A stretch of 64,000 nucleotides of DNA, from NCBI GenBank assembly GCA_003021685.1, contig PXRO01000037.1:105586-169585 (forward strand), in the 5' to 3' direction. The notes under the pieces are model-generated. The model was not told where the DNA came from. It saw only the letters and a program-made list of their open reading frames with translations, and searched no databases. The position numbers were made by a program, and so were the translations under genes. This document shows positions 33,485 through 41,663 of the stretch, piece by piece. This DNA comes from Halobacteriales archaeon QS_4_62_28. Its GTDB lineage: Archaea; Halobacteriota; Halobacteria; Halobacteriales; Haloarculaceae. Each line of letters begins with the position of its first letter. The first letter of the stretch is position 1.

Positions 33485-35317
33485 ATGTCCCTGGAGTGGA
33501 GCGGTGCGGCGGTCGAACCGGGGGACGGCCCGCCCGCACCCGAGACATGGAAACCAATCGACGTGCCGGGGCGGCCCAGCGAGTTCGCGGGCGAGACAGC
33601 CGTTGCCTACCGGGCCGTCTTCGACGACCCCCGTTCCGGTGACGAGGACCACGCGGTACTCAGACTCGACGGCGTGTACGCCGAGGCCCGCGTCTGGCTC
33701 AACGGCCAGCAGATTGCCGACCACGACGCGTACTTCGAACCGCTTCGTGTCCCGTTGCCTGTCGAGGACCAGAACGAACTCGTCGTCGAATGCCGGCGAC
33801 CGACAGATCGATTCGGCGGTATCTACGACACAGACCGGGTCCCCGACGACCTGTGTGTGCCGGGTATCTGGTGGGATGGGGCCGTCGAGACGTATCCCGA
33901 CCCTTACATCGCCGAGTTGAACGTGGCACCGCGAGTGGACAGCGAAGACGCAGCCGTTGCCGTAGCGGCGACCATCGTCACGTCCGAACCACTCGACGAC
34001 AGAGTGACGCTGTCGCTTCGCCCCACCGGTGACGTTCGCGGTGGCGGCACGATGAACCGAGTCCGGGTCGACACCGACGCGGGCCAGGAGACGATCATAC
34101 ACGAAATCGACGTGCGGGACCCCTCCCTGTGGTGGCCCCACAACATGGGCGAGCAGCCACGGTACGCCGTCAGGGCAAAAGTGGACGGGGTCGAACGAAC
34201 GACCGTCACTGGCCTGCGGTCGGTCACCTACGGGGACGAGGGACTGCTGATCAACGGCAAACGCGTTCCTGCACGGGGCATCAACCTGATTCGTGGGGCA
34301 CCCGAAGACATCGGTCGTGCGGTCGAGGCGAATGCCAATCTCGTCCGGCCACACGCACACGCTCTCGCTCCCGACGTGTACGAGGCCTGTGACGAGCAGG
34401 GCCTGCTGGTCTGGCAGGACCTCCCGCTGACAGGACCTGGTGCGTTCGACACCGACCGGGGCAGTGACTTGCTGAGGCGTCTCGTTCGAGCACGGCACCG
34501 ACACCCGAGCATGGCGGCGGTGAGCGTCCACGGCGATCCGGTCGAAGACTACGCCGCGGGACTCGGATCGGGCGTCATCGACCGTCTTCGCTACCGCTGG
34601 CGTGCGTGGCGAGCGGAGTACGATCACGACCCCGCGCGGTCGGTCGCAGATAGCGTCGACGAAGTGCCGGTCTTCCCGGTGGTTGGACCTGCCGGCATCG
34701 ATCCCGACGGGGCGACGATGTATCCCGGCTGGACGTTCGGCGAACCGGCTGACGTCAACTGGCTCTGTGATCGCTACGGCGTCGGCGATGTGGTCTCCGA
34801 GTTCGGTGCCGGTGCAGTCACAGGGTCGTCGCCGAGCGAATCGACCGACTTCGATCAGGAACGACACGACGCTCGCGTCGACGGCGGTCTCGACGCCGCA
34901 CAGACGCGTCAGGCGCGTGTCATCGGTCAGGTCGCAGAGACACTTCGACGACGCGGTCCCCACGTCGTCGCCGTCTACGCGCTCCGGGATGTCGACGGCG
35001 CTGGAATGGGGGTGCTGGAACAGGATGGAACACCAAAAGCCGCGTTCGACCGACTGAGTGCCGCGTTCGAGCCGACACAGGTGATGCTGTCGGATCCAGC
35101 GCCCGGAGACAGTGACCTCGTCGTGCTCCACGACCGGCCCGTCGGTGGGACGGCAACAGTCGAGTGGGACATCGACGGGGAGCGAGAACAGACCGAAATC
35201 GAAGTCGACCCGCACAGTCGAAAAACTGTTCGGACACTCACGCTGACAGCAGAATCGGACGTGACACTCGCGATTGCTATCGACGGGGTCGTCGCGAAAA
35301 ACCGATACAGTATTTAA
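33485..35317 (+). CDS. Glycoside hydrolase family 2-like protein, acid/base residue apparently missing
   Basis: This 610-aa protein has GH2 architecture: an N-terminal jelly-roll sugar-binding domain ('VAYRAVFDDP', 'LRLDGVYAEARVWLNGQQI'), an Ig-like domain ('VTLSLRPTG', 'DPSLWWPHNMGEQPRY'), a TIM barrel ('LINGKRVPARGINLIRGA', 'EACDEQGLLVWQDLPLTG') and a C-terminal beta domain. The nucleophile-type 'VVSEFGAG' is present. Where family members have W-x-GNNE (acid/base Glu), this reads 'HPSMAAVSVHGDP'. It may be an inactive carbohydrate-binding relative or use Asp. No signal peptide, so cytoplasmic. Confidence 0.78.
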   Translation: MSLEWSGAAVEPGDGPPAPETWKPIDVPGRPSEFAGETAVAYRAVFDDPRSGDEDHAVLRLDGVYAEARVWLNGQQIADHDAYFEPLRVPLPVEDQNELVVECRRPTDRFGGIYDTDRVPDDLCVPGIWWDGAVETYPDPYIAELNVAPRVDSEDAAVAVAATIVTSEPLDDRVTLSLRPTGDVRGGGTMNRVRVDTDAGQETIIHEIDVRDPSLWWPHNMGEQPRYAVRAKVDGVERTTVTGLRSVTYGDEGLLINGKRVPARGINLIRGAPEDIGRAVEANANLVRPHAHALAPDVYEACDEQGLLVWQDLPLTGPGAFDTDRGSDLLRRLVRARHRHPSMAAVSVHGDPVEDYAAGLGSGVIDRLRYRWRAWRAEYDHDPARSVADSVDEVPVFPVVGPAGIDPDGATMYPGWTFGEPADVNWLCDRYGVGDVVSEFGAGAVTGSSPSESTDFDQERHDARVDGGLDAAQTRQARVIGQVAETLRRRGPHVVAVYALRDVDGAGMGVLEQDGTPKAAFDRLSAAFEPTQVMLSDPAPGDSDLVVLHDRPVGGTATVEWDIDGEREQTEIEVDPHSRKTVRTLTLTAESDVTLAIAIDGVVAKNRYSI

Positions 35318-35571
35318 GTTAACCCGGATCCGTGTTACTATCTCGCAACCGCATCACTGGCCCGTGTGAGCGCCCAGCACGCTACTCACTGCATCGCAAT
35401 GTTTAAAACAGGTCCGTGCCAAAGGGTAGGCACCAGAACGTCTCCGGCGTTCAGGCAGTATCGTATTACGCCCAGCATGACAGGGAACCCTTGTTATTGG
35501 CGCGAGCCCATCGTCGTGAGGGGGTCGACTGCCCAGCGTCGTGGCGAACATGGCATCGAGGACTAACAAAC

Positions 35572-36462
35572 ATGGTAGATTCGATAGAACAATCCAAAAA
35601 CGTAGAAGTCACAGAAGAAGATCTCGAAAACAAGTCGAAGGGCGAGCTTATCAAACTCGCCGGTCAACTCCGTGATCGGCGAAACGAACTCAACCAGATG
35701 GCGTCAGAGCGTGCGTCCGACCGGGACGAACTGAACGCCAAAACGCGTGAGAAGGTCGACGAAGCCCAGGAACACCGCGAGAAGCGCGACGAACTCAACG
35801 AGCAGGTCCAAGAGCACAAAGAAAATCGCAACGAACTCAACGCGAAGGCAAACGAGCTGTTCGACAAGGTCGACAATCTCAAAAACGAGATGGAACTCGA
35901 CGAGGGAGAGTCCATCGAAGAACTCGAATCCGAAATCGAAGACCTCGAGTTCAAACAGCAGACCGAGGTTCTCTCCAGCGAGGACGAGCGCGAACTCATC
36001 GAGAAAATAGAGGAGAAGCGCGACAAGCTTTCGAGCAAGAAAGAAAAGCTCGACCAGACCGAGGACCTCGAAGCGATCAAAGAGGAAGCAGAAGAGGTCC
36101 GCTCGGAGGCCAGTCAGCACCACCAGAAGGTGACTGAACTCGCCGACGAGGCCCAGAAGCACCACAACGAGATGATCGAGGCCTACCGCGAAGCTGACGA
36201 CATCCGCGACGAGGCCGACGAGATGCACGAGAAGTTCGTGGAGGCCCAGGAAGCCGCAGACCAGCACCACGAGGACTTCGTGCGCGTCCAGAAGCGACTC
36301 CGCGAACTGGACAAGAAAGAGGAAGCCCAGGAACGCTCCAAGCGCGAGGAAAAGCAGGAAGCCGCCCGCGAGGAGGCCGAGGAGATCTACCAGAAGTTCA
36401 AGGAAGGCGAAACCCTCGACACCGAGGACCTCATGAAGCTCCAGAAGGCCGGCAAGCTGTAA
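35572..36462 (+). CDS. Archaeal coiled-coil protein (COG1340-like)
   Basis: This 296-aa protein is almost entirely coiled coil, with heptads of Glu/Lys/Arg: 'NELNQMASERASDRDELNAK' repeats as 'KRDELNEQVQEHKENRNELN'. A globular kink lies near residues 115-160. The C-terminal helix ends 'KEGETLDTEDLMKLQKAGKL', a short conserved motif in archaeal COG1340 proteins. The function is unknown. Lysine is more frequent than in neighbours. The 254-bp leader region 35318-35571 has a TATA-like TTTAAAA near 35403 and no supported gene. Confidence 0.8.
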   Translation: MVDSIEQSKNVEVTEEDLENKSKGELIKLAGQLRDRRNELNQMASERASDRDELNAKTREKVDEAQEHREKRDELNEQVQEHKENRNELNAKANELFDKVDNLKNEMELDEGESIEELESEIEDLEFKQQTEVLSSEDERELIEKIEEKRDKLSSKKEKLDQTEDLEAIKEEAEEVRSEASQHHQKVTELADEAQKHHNEMIEAYREADDIRDEADEMHEKFVEAQEAADQHHEDFVRVQKRLRELDKKEEAQERSKREEKQEAAREEAEEIYQKFKEGETLDTEDLMKLQKAGKL

Positions 36463-36535
36463 TTTGGCGCTTTTTTCTCTATACCGTCGATAGCGACAGC
36501 ACCAGACCTAATCTGTGGACGGACCAAGCGGGGAT

Positions 36536-37201
36536 ATGGCGCTGCTGGCGACGTTCGTCGGCGGGATTGTCTTCGGACTTGCACTCGCCGCGCCGCCGGG
36601 GCCCATGAACGCCGTTATCGCCGAGGAGAGCGTTCTCCGGGGGTGGTGGGCTGGCCTCCGAGCGGGCTTGGGTGCAATGATTGCAGACCTCTGCTTTTTC
36701 GCTCTGGCACTCGTCGGTCTCGTGACGGTCGTCCGTCGGCACCCGTCGGTCCAGACGGGGATGCTCGCACTCGGTGGCTGCCTGATGCTCTATTTTGCAG
36801 TCGGAGCTGTCAGGGACGCACAGCAGTTCGTCGAAGTCGAACGCGGCGCGGGCAACGGCTTCAGGAAGGCCCTCTCGCTGGCGCTGACCAATCCCTATCA
36901 GATCGTGTTCTGGCTGACAGTCGGTGTGTCCCTTCTCAAACGGGGCCAATTAGACGTGCTCGCACCGCTCCCGCTCGTCGGTAGCCCACTCGCCGGACAG
37001 TTCGTCGTCAGGACTGGCGACCCCGTGCTGATCGTGGGGCTGTTTGTCGGTATCGTCGTCTGGATCACCGCGTTCCCGGCACTGCTCGTGACTGCTCGCC
37101 GCCGTGTCGAACGGCTTGCACCTGCGGTTGCGTGGTTCTCGGGCGCGGTCCTGGCCGGCTTCGGACTTCTCTTTCTCCGGGAGGCACTCGGACGACTCTA
37201 G
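36536..37201 (+). CDS. LysE-family amino-acid exporter
   Basis: This 221-aa membrane protein has six hydrophobic segments. The N-terminal 'GLALAAPPGPMNAVIAEESV' is the LysE/RhtB signature (P-G-P), and 'SLALTNPYQIVFWLTVGVSLL' is the second conserved region (N-P). LysE proteins export basic or other amino acids. A GTG seven codons upstream is possible; ATG gives MALLATFVGG. The last 4 bp overlap the stop of the convergent HD-domain gene. Confidence 0.87.
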   Translation: MALLATFVGGIVFGLALAAPPGPMNAVIAEESVLRGWWAGLRAGLGAMIADLCFFALALVGLVTVVRRHPSVQTGMLALGGCLMLYFAVGAVRDAQQFVEVERGAGNGFRKALSLALTNPYQIVFWLTVGVSLLKRGQLDVLAPLPLVGSPLAGQFVVRTGDPVLIVGLFVGIVVWITAFPALLVTARRRVERLAPAVAWFSGAVLAGFGLLFLREALGRL

Positions 37202-37914
37202 TCGTCGCCGACACCGGTCGTCATGTCGCCGGGCGGTGTGGCGCTGTCCATCTCGGCGACTTCCATCTCCAGCCATTCCTGAAACCAGCGGGCCCGCTTG
37301 AGTCGTCGATGAACGAGTGCCCTCGCGGTTTCGCTCTCGATGCGTTCCTGTGCGTCCTCGCCGCGTTCGATCACACGACCGACCATCTCTGCGGCGTCCA
37401 TGTGTGACCGAGATTCATAGCCCATCCGGAGCAACATGAGTGCAGTCCCGTTGGCACCGACCTTATCGAGCACGTCGGCCTCGATGAGACACTGTGTCTC
37501 CAGGGGCAGATCAGTCAGATCGCCCCGATACGAGTGGTCGCGAACGGCCGAGCACACCTGTTCGGTGAACGACTCCGGGTAGTCGCCGTGACTCAGCAGA
37601 TATTCGCGAGCGATCTGTGCGCCGACTTCCGCGTGCACGTCTTGCTCGGCTTCGAGTTTCGCGGTATCGTGAAAGAGTGCTGCCACACGAGTCACATCGA
37701 CGTTCGCGCCTTCCTCGCGGGCGATCTGTTCCGCGAGGTCGACGACGTTCAGGATGTGATTGAAGCGATATTCGGCAGAGTGCCACGGATACCATCGCAT
37801 GCGACCGCCTTTCTTTTCGTTCTCGACGCTCGCGGCGAGGTAATCGTGGACGAACTCCTTCATCGCCTCGAATTCGGCGTCCGAGACCGGCGACTCACGA
37901 ATTTCGACGCCCAC
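37198..37914 (-). CDS. HD-domain phosphohydrolase
   Basis: This 238-aa protein has the HD signature: His in 'RFNHILNVVDLAEQIA', His-Asp in 'VAALFHDTAKLE', a further His in 'DVHAEVGAQIA' and Asp in 'CLIEADVLDKVGANG'. Such proteins hydrolyse nucleotides or phosphomonoesters (uncharacterised YedJ-like group). Starts at GTG (VGVEIRESPV). It is convergent with the LysE gene and has a 500-bp gene-poor region upstream. Confidence 0.85.
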   Translation of the reverse strand: MGVEIRESPVSDAEFEAMKEFVHDYLAASVENEKKGGRMRWYPWHSAEYRFNHILNVVDLAEQIAREEGANVDVTRVAALFHDTAKLEAEQDVHAEVGAQIAREYLLSHGDYPESFTEQVCSAVRDHSYRGDLTDLPLETQCLIEADVLDKVGANGTALMLLRMGYESRSHMDAAEMVGRVIERGEDAQERIESETARALVHRRLKRARWFQEWLEMEVAEMDSATPPGDMTTGVGDD

Positions 37915-38458
37915 AGAAACACCTCCATCGTCGCGGTTTGATATTCATCTTATGTACAAAAAGGTTCGGTCGACTCTTTAGCGTTACGACACCCCCAACG
38001 CTTTCGAGGGCGATGTCAGAAAACAGTGACTGGAACGGTGGGAGAAAACGCTTCATGGTTGAACGATCAGGATTCGGTGCCCACCGTCGCCGCCGGAGAG
38101 ACAGCGTTCGCACAGGTGGCAGATTTGACCGGGGCGTCTCCAGTCAGGCACAGCACCACACCGCTTGTTTGATCGGATGGATAGCTTTTCGTGTTTTTGG
38201 CGTCAGTTTGTGCACCTCCAACAGCAATTAGTGGATCATTCACCACTCATAAAGCTTTTCACGACAGAAATTAAATAATTCGGTCGGTACAGAATCACCT
38301 TATTGAATTTAAGGAATTTCATCACTACGACGATAATCTGGACAGACACTGTCCACCTTGGGACGACCGACAGTGTTTGCATCGCTACTGTCCCAGCCGA
38401 CACCGTCTTGCCCAGTGCCGACTGAGAATTTATGTCATCCCGGGTCTAATTGACCGGC
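37915..38458. other. 544-bp region without a supported gene
   Basis: The left part (37915-38230) is GC-rich and holds a 72-codon frame from 38013 whose Arg-rich composition is unlike a haloarchaeal protein. The right part is AT-rich (38231-38330) with TATA-like AATTAAATAAT near 38270 and a perfect hairpin GGACAG-ACA-CTGTCC near 38340. It probably carries the promoters of the HD gene (minus) and GNAT gene (plus). Confidence 0.5.
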
Positions 38459-39184
38459 ATGGAGATCAGACCCGCACGACCGGCGGACAATCCCGCCATA
38501 CGGGACATTGCTCGCCGGTCACTGCAAGCGTCGTACTCGCTTGACCCGCAGGCGATTACCGGCGCAATCGAAGAGTGGTACGGCGAGCAGCGACTCGCAG
38601 AAACACTCAAGGACGACCAGCACAGCCTCCTAGTCGTGAGCGAGGACGAGCAGGTGGTCGCGTTTTCCGAAAGCACGCTCGCCGGGGAGGGGATCGGAAC
38701 ACTGCTTTGGCTCCACGTCGACCCGGCTTATCGTGGCCGCAACATCGCGTCGAACCTGTTCGACGAGACGCGAGACCATCTCGAATCGCTCGGCGCTGAC
38801 CGGATTCACGGCCGCGTACTCGCCGACAACGCCGATGGCAACGCCTTCTACGAGTCAAAAGGGTTCCAGAAAGCGGGCGAAGAAACCGTCGACATCGCCG
38901 GCCAGACGTACATCGAGAACCGGTACGTCGAAGCACACTCCAGCGGTCGCGAACCGATCGAAGTCGACGGCCGGACCGTGTACATCGACCACGACGTGAC
39001 CGAGGGTGGAGCCGTCGACGCGTTCCACACTGTCTACACCGGCGAAGCCAACGACGACCTCTATGGCTACTACTGTGCGAACTGTGGCTCACTCGCAAAC
39101 GCCATGGACGCGATGGGCCGCATCGAGTGTGATCGCTGTGGCAACGCACGCAAACCCACCCGCTGGGACAGCGCGTATCTGTAG
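38459..39184 (+). CDS. GNAT N-acetyltransferase fused to a DUF5816 zinc ribbon
   Basis: This 241-aa two-domain protein starts with a GNAT domain (about 1-160): 'EIRPARPADNPAIRDIARRS', acetyl-CoA loop 'LHVDPAYRGRNIASNLFDE' and 'NAFYESKGFQKAG'. The C-terminal 80 residues are a DUF5816-type domain: 'VDGRTVYIDHDVTEGGAVDA' and zinc cysteines 'YYCANCGSLANAMDAMGRIE' then 'CDRCG'. The acceptor substrate is unknown. A T-rich TATA-like element (AATTTAT, about 38428) lies about 27 bp upstream. Confidence 0.86.
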   Translation: MEIRPARPADNPAIRDIARRSLQASYSLDPQAITGAIEEWYGEQRLAETLKDDQHSLLVVSEDEQVVAFSESTLAGEGIGTLLWLHVDPAYRGRNIASNLFDETRDHLESLGADRIHGRVLADNADGNAFYESKGFQKAGEETVDIAGQTYIENRYVEAHSSGREPIEVDGRTVYIDHDVTEGGAVDAFHTVYTGEANDDLYGYYCANCGSLANAMDAMGRIECDRCGNARKPTRWDSAYL

Positions 39185-39202
39185 TCGTCCTGAGATTACC
39201 CC

Positions 39203-39271
39203 TCATCGTCCTTGCGCTCGCCGTACCACCAGGGCGTAGTACAGGGCGAACAGCGTAACTACCAGCAACAT
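39203..39271 (-). CDS. Possible 22-aa membrane micro-protein
   Basis: ATG frame 'MLLVVTLFALYYALVVRRAQ' then GR and stop: one hydrophobic helix and a basic tail. A reading frame offset by two bases at the 3' side gives 'WWYGERKDDEG', a typical acidic haloarchaeal protein ending, so the gene may be frameshifted or the frame may be chance. Evidence is weak. Confidence 0.25.
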   Translation of the reverse strand: MLLVVTLFALYYALVVRRAQGR

Positions 39272-39303
39272 AACCCTCGAAAAAGAGGATTCACACTAAA
39301 ATG

Positions 39304-39379
39304 GGTATAGCCCCGGGCGGATTCGAACCGCGAGGACTCGAATCCGCTCGTCCTCTGGGCTCGAACCGCCGGGGATACC
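39304..39379 (-). pseudogene. tRNA-like remnant (T-arm/acceptor copy)
   Basis: Positions 39308-39331 repeat the 3' end (T arm plus acceptor strand) of the tRNA-Gln gene at 39409-39432 with one or two changes. On the minus strand the block contains three TTCGA loops in a row and folds into a large palindrome: arms around 39304-39327 and 39360-39379 with an inner GAGGAC/GTCCTC stem. A partial acceptor match (AGCCCAG with CGGGGCT) frames it. It looks like a decayed tRNA copy or an attachment-site duplication. It sits 77 nt from the real gene. Confidence 0.55.
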
Positions 39380-39408
39380 CGCTGCTCACGACGTTGTTCG
39401 CAGCAGGA

Positions 39409-39512
39409 TAGTCCCGGGCGGATTCGAACCGCCGTCAAGGGCTGTCTTCGCTACAGACCAGGAAGTCCGTCGCTCCAAAGGCCCTTATGATTGGCCACTA
39501 CACCACGGGACT
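39409..39512 (-). tRNA. tRNA-Gln (TTG) with a 31-nt intron
   Basis: Acceptor strands AGTCCCG (5', 39512-39506) and CGGGACT-A pair perfectly. The D arm (GTG...CAT) and T arm (GGCGG-TTCGAAT-CCGCC) are canonical. The anticodon stem is AGGGC/GCCCT with loop C-T-TTG-G-A, giving anticodon TTG. The gene is 104 nt; removing 31 nt after position 37 leaves a 73-nt mature tRNA. This is the standard archaeal intron position, processed by the splicing endonuclease at a bulge-helix-bulge. CCA is not encoded. As I recall, haloarchaeal tRNA-Gln(UUG) is one of the few intron-bearing tRNAs. Confidence 0.92.
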
Positions 39513-39558
39513 GCATTTCTACACATCATCGGAGTCCACTTGAACGCTTCGAGAACGA

Positions 39559-39996
39559 TCAGTCGGAGGCTTCTGCTTCCAGTTCGAGCAAGGCACATAC
39601 GTCGTCTTCGGCGTCGAAGCAATCGGGACACTGTGGTTCGCGGTCGATGATTGTATCGAGGCGTTCGGCGACTGTCTCGTCGATGACACCTTCGAGTTGC
39701 TTTGCTTCGCTGCGGAACTCCTCGACTTCGAGGACTTCGGCGAGAAACCGTTCGATGATGCAGTAGTTCTGGAGCGCCTCGCGGGCGCGGTGGATGCCCT
39801 CGTCTGTGAGGTTGACGCCCTTGTACTTCTCGTGGTCGAGCAGGCCCTGGTCTTCGAGTTTTCCGATCATCTCGTTCGCACTGGCGGGGCTGACTTCGAG
39901 CATGTCTGCGACATCGCCCGTCGATGCGGGACCGTCCTCCTGCTGTTGGACCAGATAGATCGCTTTGAGATACTGATTGGCAGTGTTCACGTGCAT
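39559..39996 (-). CDS. DtxR/MntR-family metal-dependent regulator
   Basis: This 145-aa repressor has an N-terminal winged helix ('YLKAIYLVQQQEDGPASTGD', 'DMLEVSPASANEMIGKLEDQ', 'YKGVNLTDEG') and a metal-binding/dimer domain ('REALQNYCIIERFLAEVLEV', with CIIE and later 'CPDCFDAEDDVCAL'). It should sense Fe or Mn and control uptake or storage. It lies 25 bp downstream of a ferritin-like gene on the same strand, a pairing that fits iron homeostasis. The C-terminal SH3-like domain is absent. Confidence 0.88.
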   Translation of the reverse strand: MHVNTANQYLKAIYLVQQQEDGPASTGDVADMLEVSPASANEMIGKLEDQGLLDHEKYKGVNLTDEGIHRAREALQNYCIIERFLAEVLEVEEFRSEAKQLEGVIDETVAERLDTIIDREPQCPDCFDAEDDVCALLELEAEASD

Positions 39997-40021
39997 CCCT
40001 CCGTTGGGCGGGCACCGGACA

Positions 40022-40513
40022 TCATTCGCGGCTCTCCATGAGTTGCGTTACGTCTTCGGCACCTTCGGCTTCTTCCTCGCGGATGCGTTCGAGCGTCGAG
40101 AGGAGTCGCTCGCGGTCGATGCTGAACTCGGTCTCCGACGCCTCGATGGCACCGATCAGGTCGTCGTAGAACTTGTAGGCCGTCTCTTCGTTACAGAGCT
40201 GATCGTACAGGATCCCGTCGAACTCCTCGTCGGCCTCGTACTGGGCCTCGACGAGTCGCTTGATTTCGTCGAAGGGGACGGTTTCGGCTTCCAGCGTGGC
40301 GATGAGTGCTTCGAGTTCCCGGCGGTGGTCGGCCGACTCTGCCGACGCGTGTTCGAGCAGTTCGCTGACGGCCGGGTCGAGTTCGTCGGTCATCTGGGCG
40401 TGTTTCTCGGCACGCGCTTCGACGACCTCTTCGAGGACCACACCGATCTGTAACAACCGGGCGAGCTGGTGGTCCGATCCCACCGGACGGTGGAGACTCA
40501 CCGCCACCACCAC
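40022..40513 (-). CDS. Ferritin-like/rubrerythrin-like di-iron protein
   Basis: This 163-aa all-helical protein has carboxylate/His pairs: 'QIGVVLEEVVEARAEKHAQM' (E..ExxxH-like), 'HASAESADHRRELEALIATL' and 'LCNEETAYKFYDDLIGAIEA' (EE...Y). These suit a ferritin-like di-iron four-helix bundle. The start is ambiguous: consecutive GTG codons from 40513 to 40501. Co-directional with the DtxR-family regulator immediately downstream, so it likely functions in iron storage or oxidative stress. Confidence 0.72.
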   Translation of the reverse strand: MVVAVSLHRPVGSDHQLARLLQIGVVLEEVVEARAEKHAQMTDELDPAVSELLEHASAESADHRRELEALIATLEAETVPFDEIKRLVEAQYEADEEFDGILYDQLCNEETAYKFYDDLIGAIEASETEFSIDRERLLSTLERIREEEAEGAEDVTQLMESRE

Positions 40514-40745
40514 GGTCCGTTGGACGCCGGTACTATCATAGTCGTCTGTCGGGGAGGCGACGACTTAAGCGGTTCCCTCGTGGACGGGGCAACAGCTGTT
40601 AGTCGGTGTTTTCCATCCCGAAACGACCGGAAAGAACAAAGTGCCACGTGCGAGTAGTGGTTTCACATGACATGCAAGCGAGCGATCACTGTCGGTTGCC
40701 GTGTCACCGATCATACCGTCGAACTATCTGTGAGAGACCCGTTCG

Positions 40746-41435
40746 ATGAGCGATCCTGACCCCCACTGTCCGGAATGTGGCGAACCAATCGGGCAGACGG
40801 CGACCTACTGCATGCACTGCTCGGCCGATCTCGCGGACAGACAGGGAGATGCTGGCAGCGACAGAGGGTGGGGAGCCACAGAGGCGAAGCCAGGGCTGCA
40901 AGATCGGATCGCTGATCGTCTCGATGGCCTCTTCGATGGCAAGGTGGCCGAAACCGGTGGTTTCGTCGCTGCTGACCGGGACGCTGCCGACGATACCAGC
41001 ACGACTGTGGCAGACCAGTCGACGGCCGACGACCAGATCCTCGACCCCGACGGACTCGTCGACAACACGCTCACCATGCTGGTCGGCATCGGCGGCGGTA
41101 TCGTCGTCGGACTCGTCGGGACGTTCGTTCTCCTGCTCGGGACTCAGAGTCTCTGGTCACTGCTCTTCGGCCTGGCGGGGTGGCTCGTGTCGACCGTGTA
41201 CATCGCTCGCCAGCGAACCCTCCAGGGGGCCATCGCAAAGACCGGGTACGCAATCGCAGTGGTCCTACTGGTGTCGCCCCTAGCCGTGCTCAGCCCGCTG
41301 GTTTCCGTCGAAGGCGGCCTCAGTGGACGCCTCGTCACGCTGGGAATCTGGCTGTTCATGGCCGCGATTCCGGCCGGTATCGCCGCCGTGGTCGGCGTGA
41401 TCGCCGCGCGGTTCGTCCCCGACGGGACCACGTGA
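40746..41435 (+). CDS. Zinc-ribbon membrane protein
   Basis: This 229-aa protein begins with a zinc ribbon 'HCPECGEPIGQTATYCMHCS' (CPEC...CMHC), then an acidic linker (about 35-110), and four hydrophobic helices ('LVGIGGGIVVGLVGTFVLLL', 'LWSLLFGLAGWLVSTVYI', 'GYAIAVVLLVSPLAVLSPL', 'LFMAAIPAGIAAVVGVIAAR'). The architecture is common in haloarchaea, with unknown function. The TnpB element begins within about 70-100 bp after its stop. Confidence 0.75.
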   Translation: MSDPDPHCPECGEPIGQTATYCMHCSADLADRQGDAGSDRGWGATEAKPGLQDRIADRLDGLFDGKVAETGGFVAADRDAADDTSTTVADQSTADDQILDPDGLVDNTLTMLVGIGGGIVVGLVGTFVLLLGTQSLWSLLFGLAGWLVSTVYIARQRTLQGAIAKTGYAIAVVLLVSPLAVLSPLVSVEGGLSGRLVTLGIWLFMAAIPAGIAAVVGVIAARFVPDGTT

Positions 41436-41529
41436 GGGCTACGACCGATCAGAAGAGACTTCGGCTATCGATCCCGTGGGCTGATCTCGATACAGCGAGA
41501 GAATCCCGCCCTTCCCGCGAAGGATGAGT

Positions 41530-41619
41530 GTTCCGACGCTCTGTCGGAACCGAGGACTGAACAGGGCGTTGACAAATCGCGGAGCGATTTGTTCGCACAC
41601 CAGAAATCTCCGATTTCTG
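41530..41619. repeat. Three subterminal hairpins at the left end of the TnpB element
   Basis: Three perfect palindromes occur in 90 bp: 41530-41550 (8-bp stem, loop GCTCT), 41572-41592 (9-bp stem, loop GGA) and 41601-41619 (8-bp stem, loop TCC). The core of the third, AATCTCCGATT, recurs in the right end within tnpB (43446-43456) and, inverted, at 43420-43430. Shared subterminal hairpins are expected of IS200/IS605 ends. Confidence 0.75.
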
Positions 41620-41663
41620 GGGACGGGAGTGAATCGCGTACGCTTTGGTGAGAAACCGCCGTT

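Noticed and set aside
33350-35215. 621-codon frame antisense to the GH2-like gene
   Set aside because: Shadow frame of a GC-rich gene; the sense frame has clear GH2 domains.
35318-35571. Small frames on both strands upstream of the coiled-coil gene
   Set aside because: Both strands are open by chance in GC-rich sequence; neither has acidic composition or a plausible promoter. It is treated as a leader region.
38013-38231. 72-codon frame (MSENSDWNGG...)
   Set aside because: Composition (many Arg, Ser, Cys; few acidic residues) is unlike haloarchaeal proteins and no promoter is evident.
40668-40763. 31-codon frame overlapping the start of the zinc-ribbon membrane gene
   Set aside because: No motif, weak promoter, and it overlaps a well-supported start.
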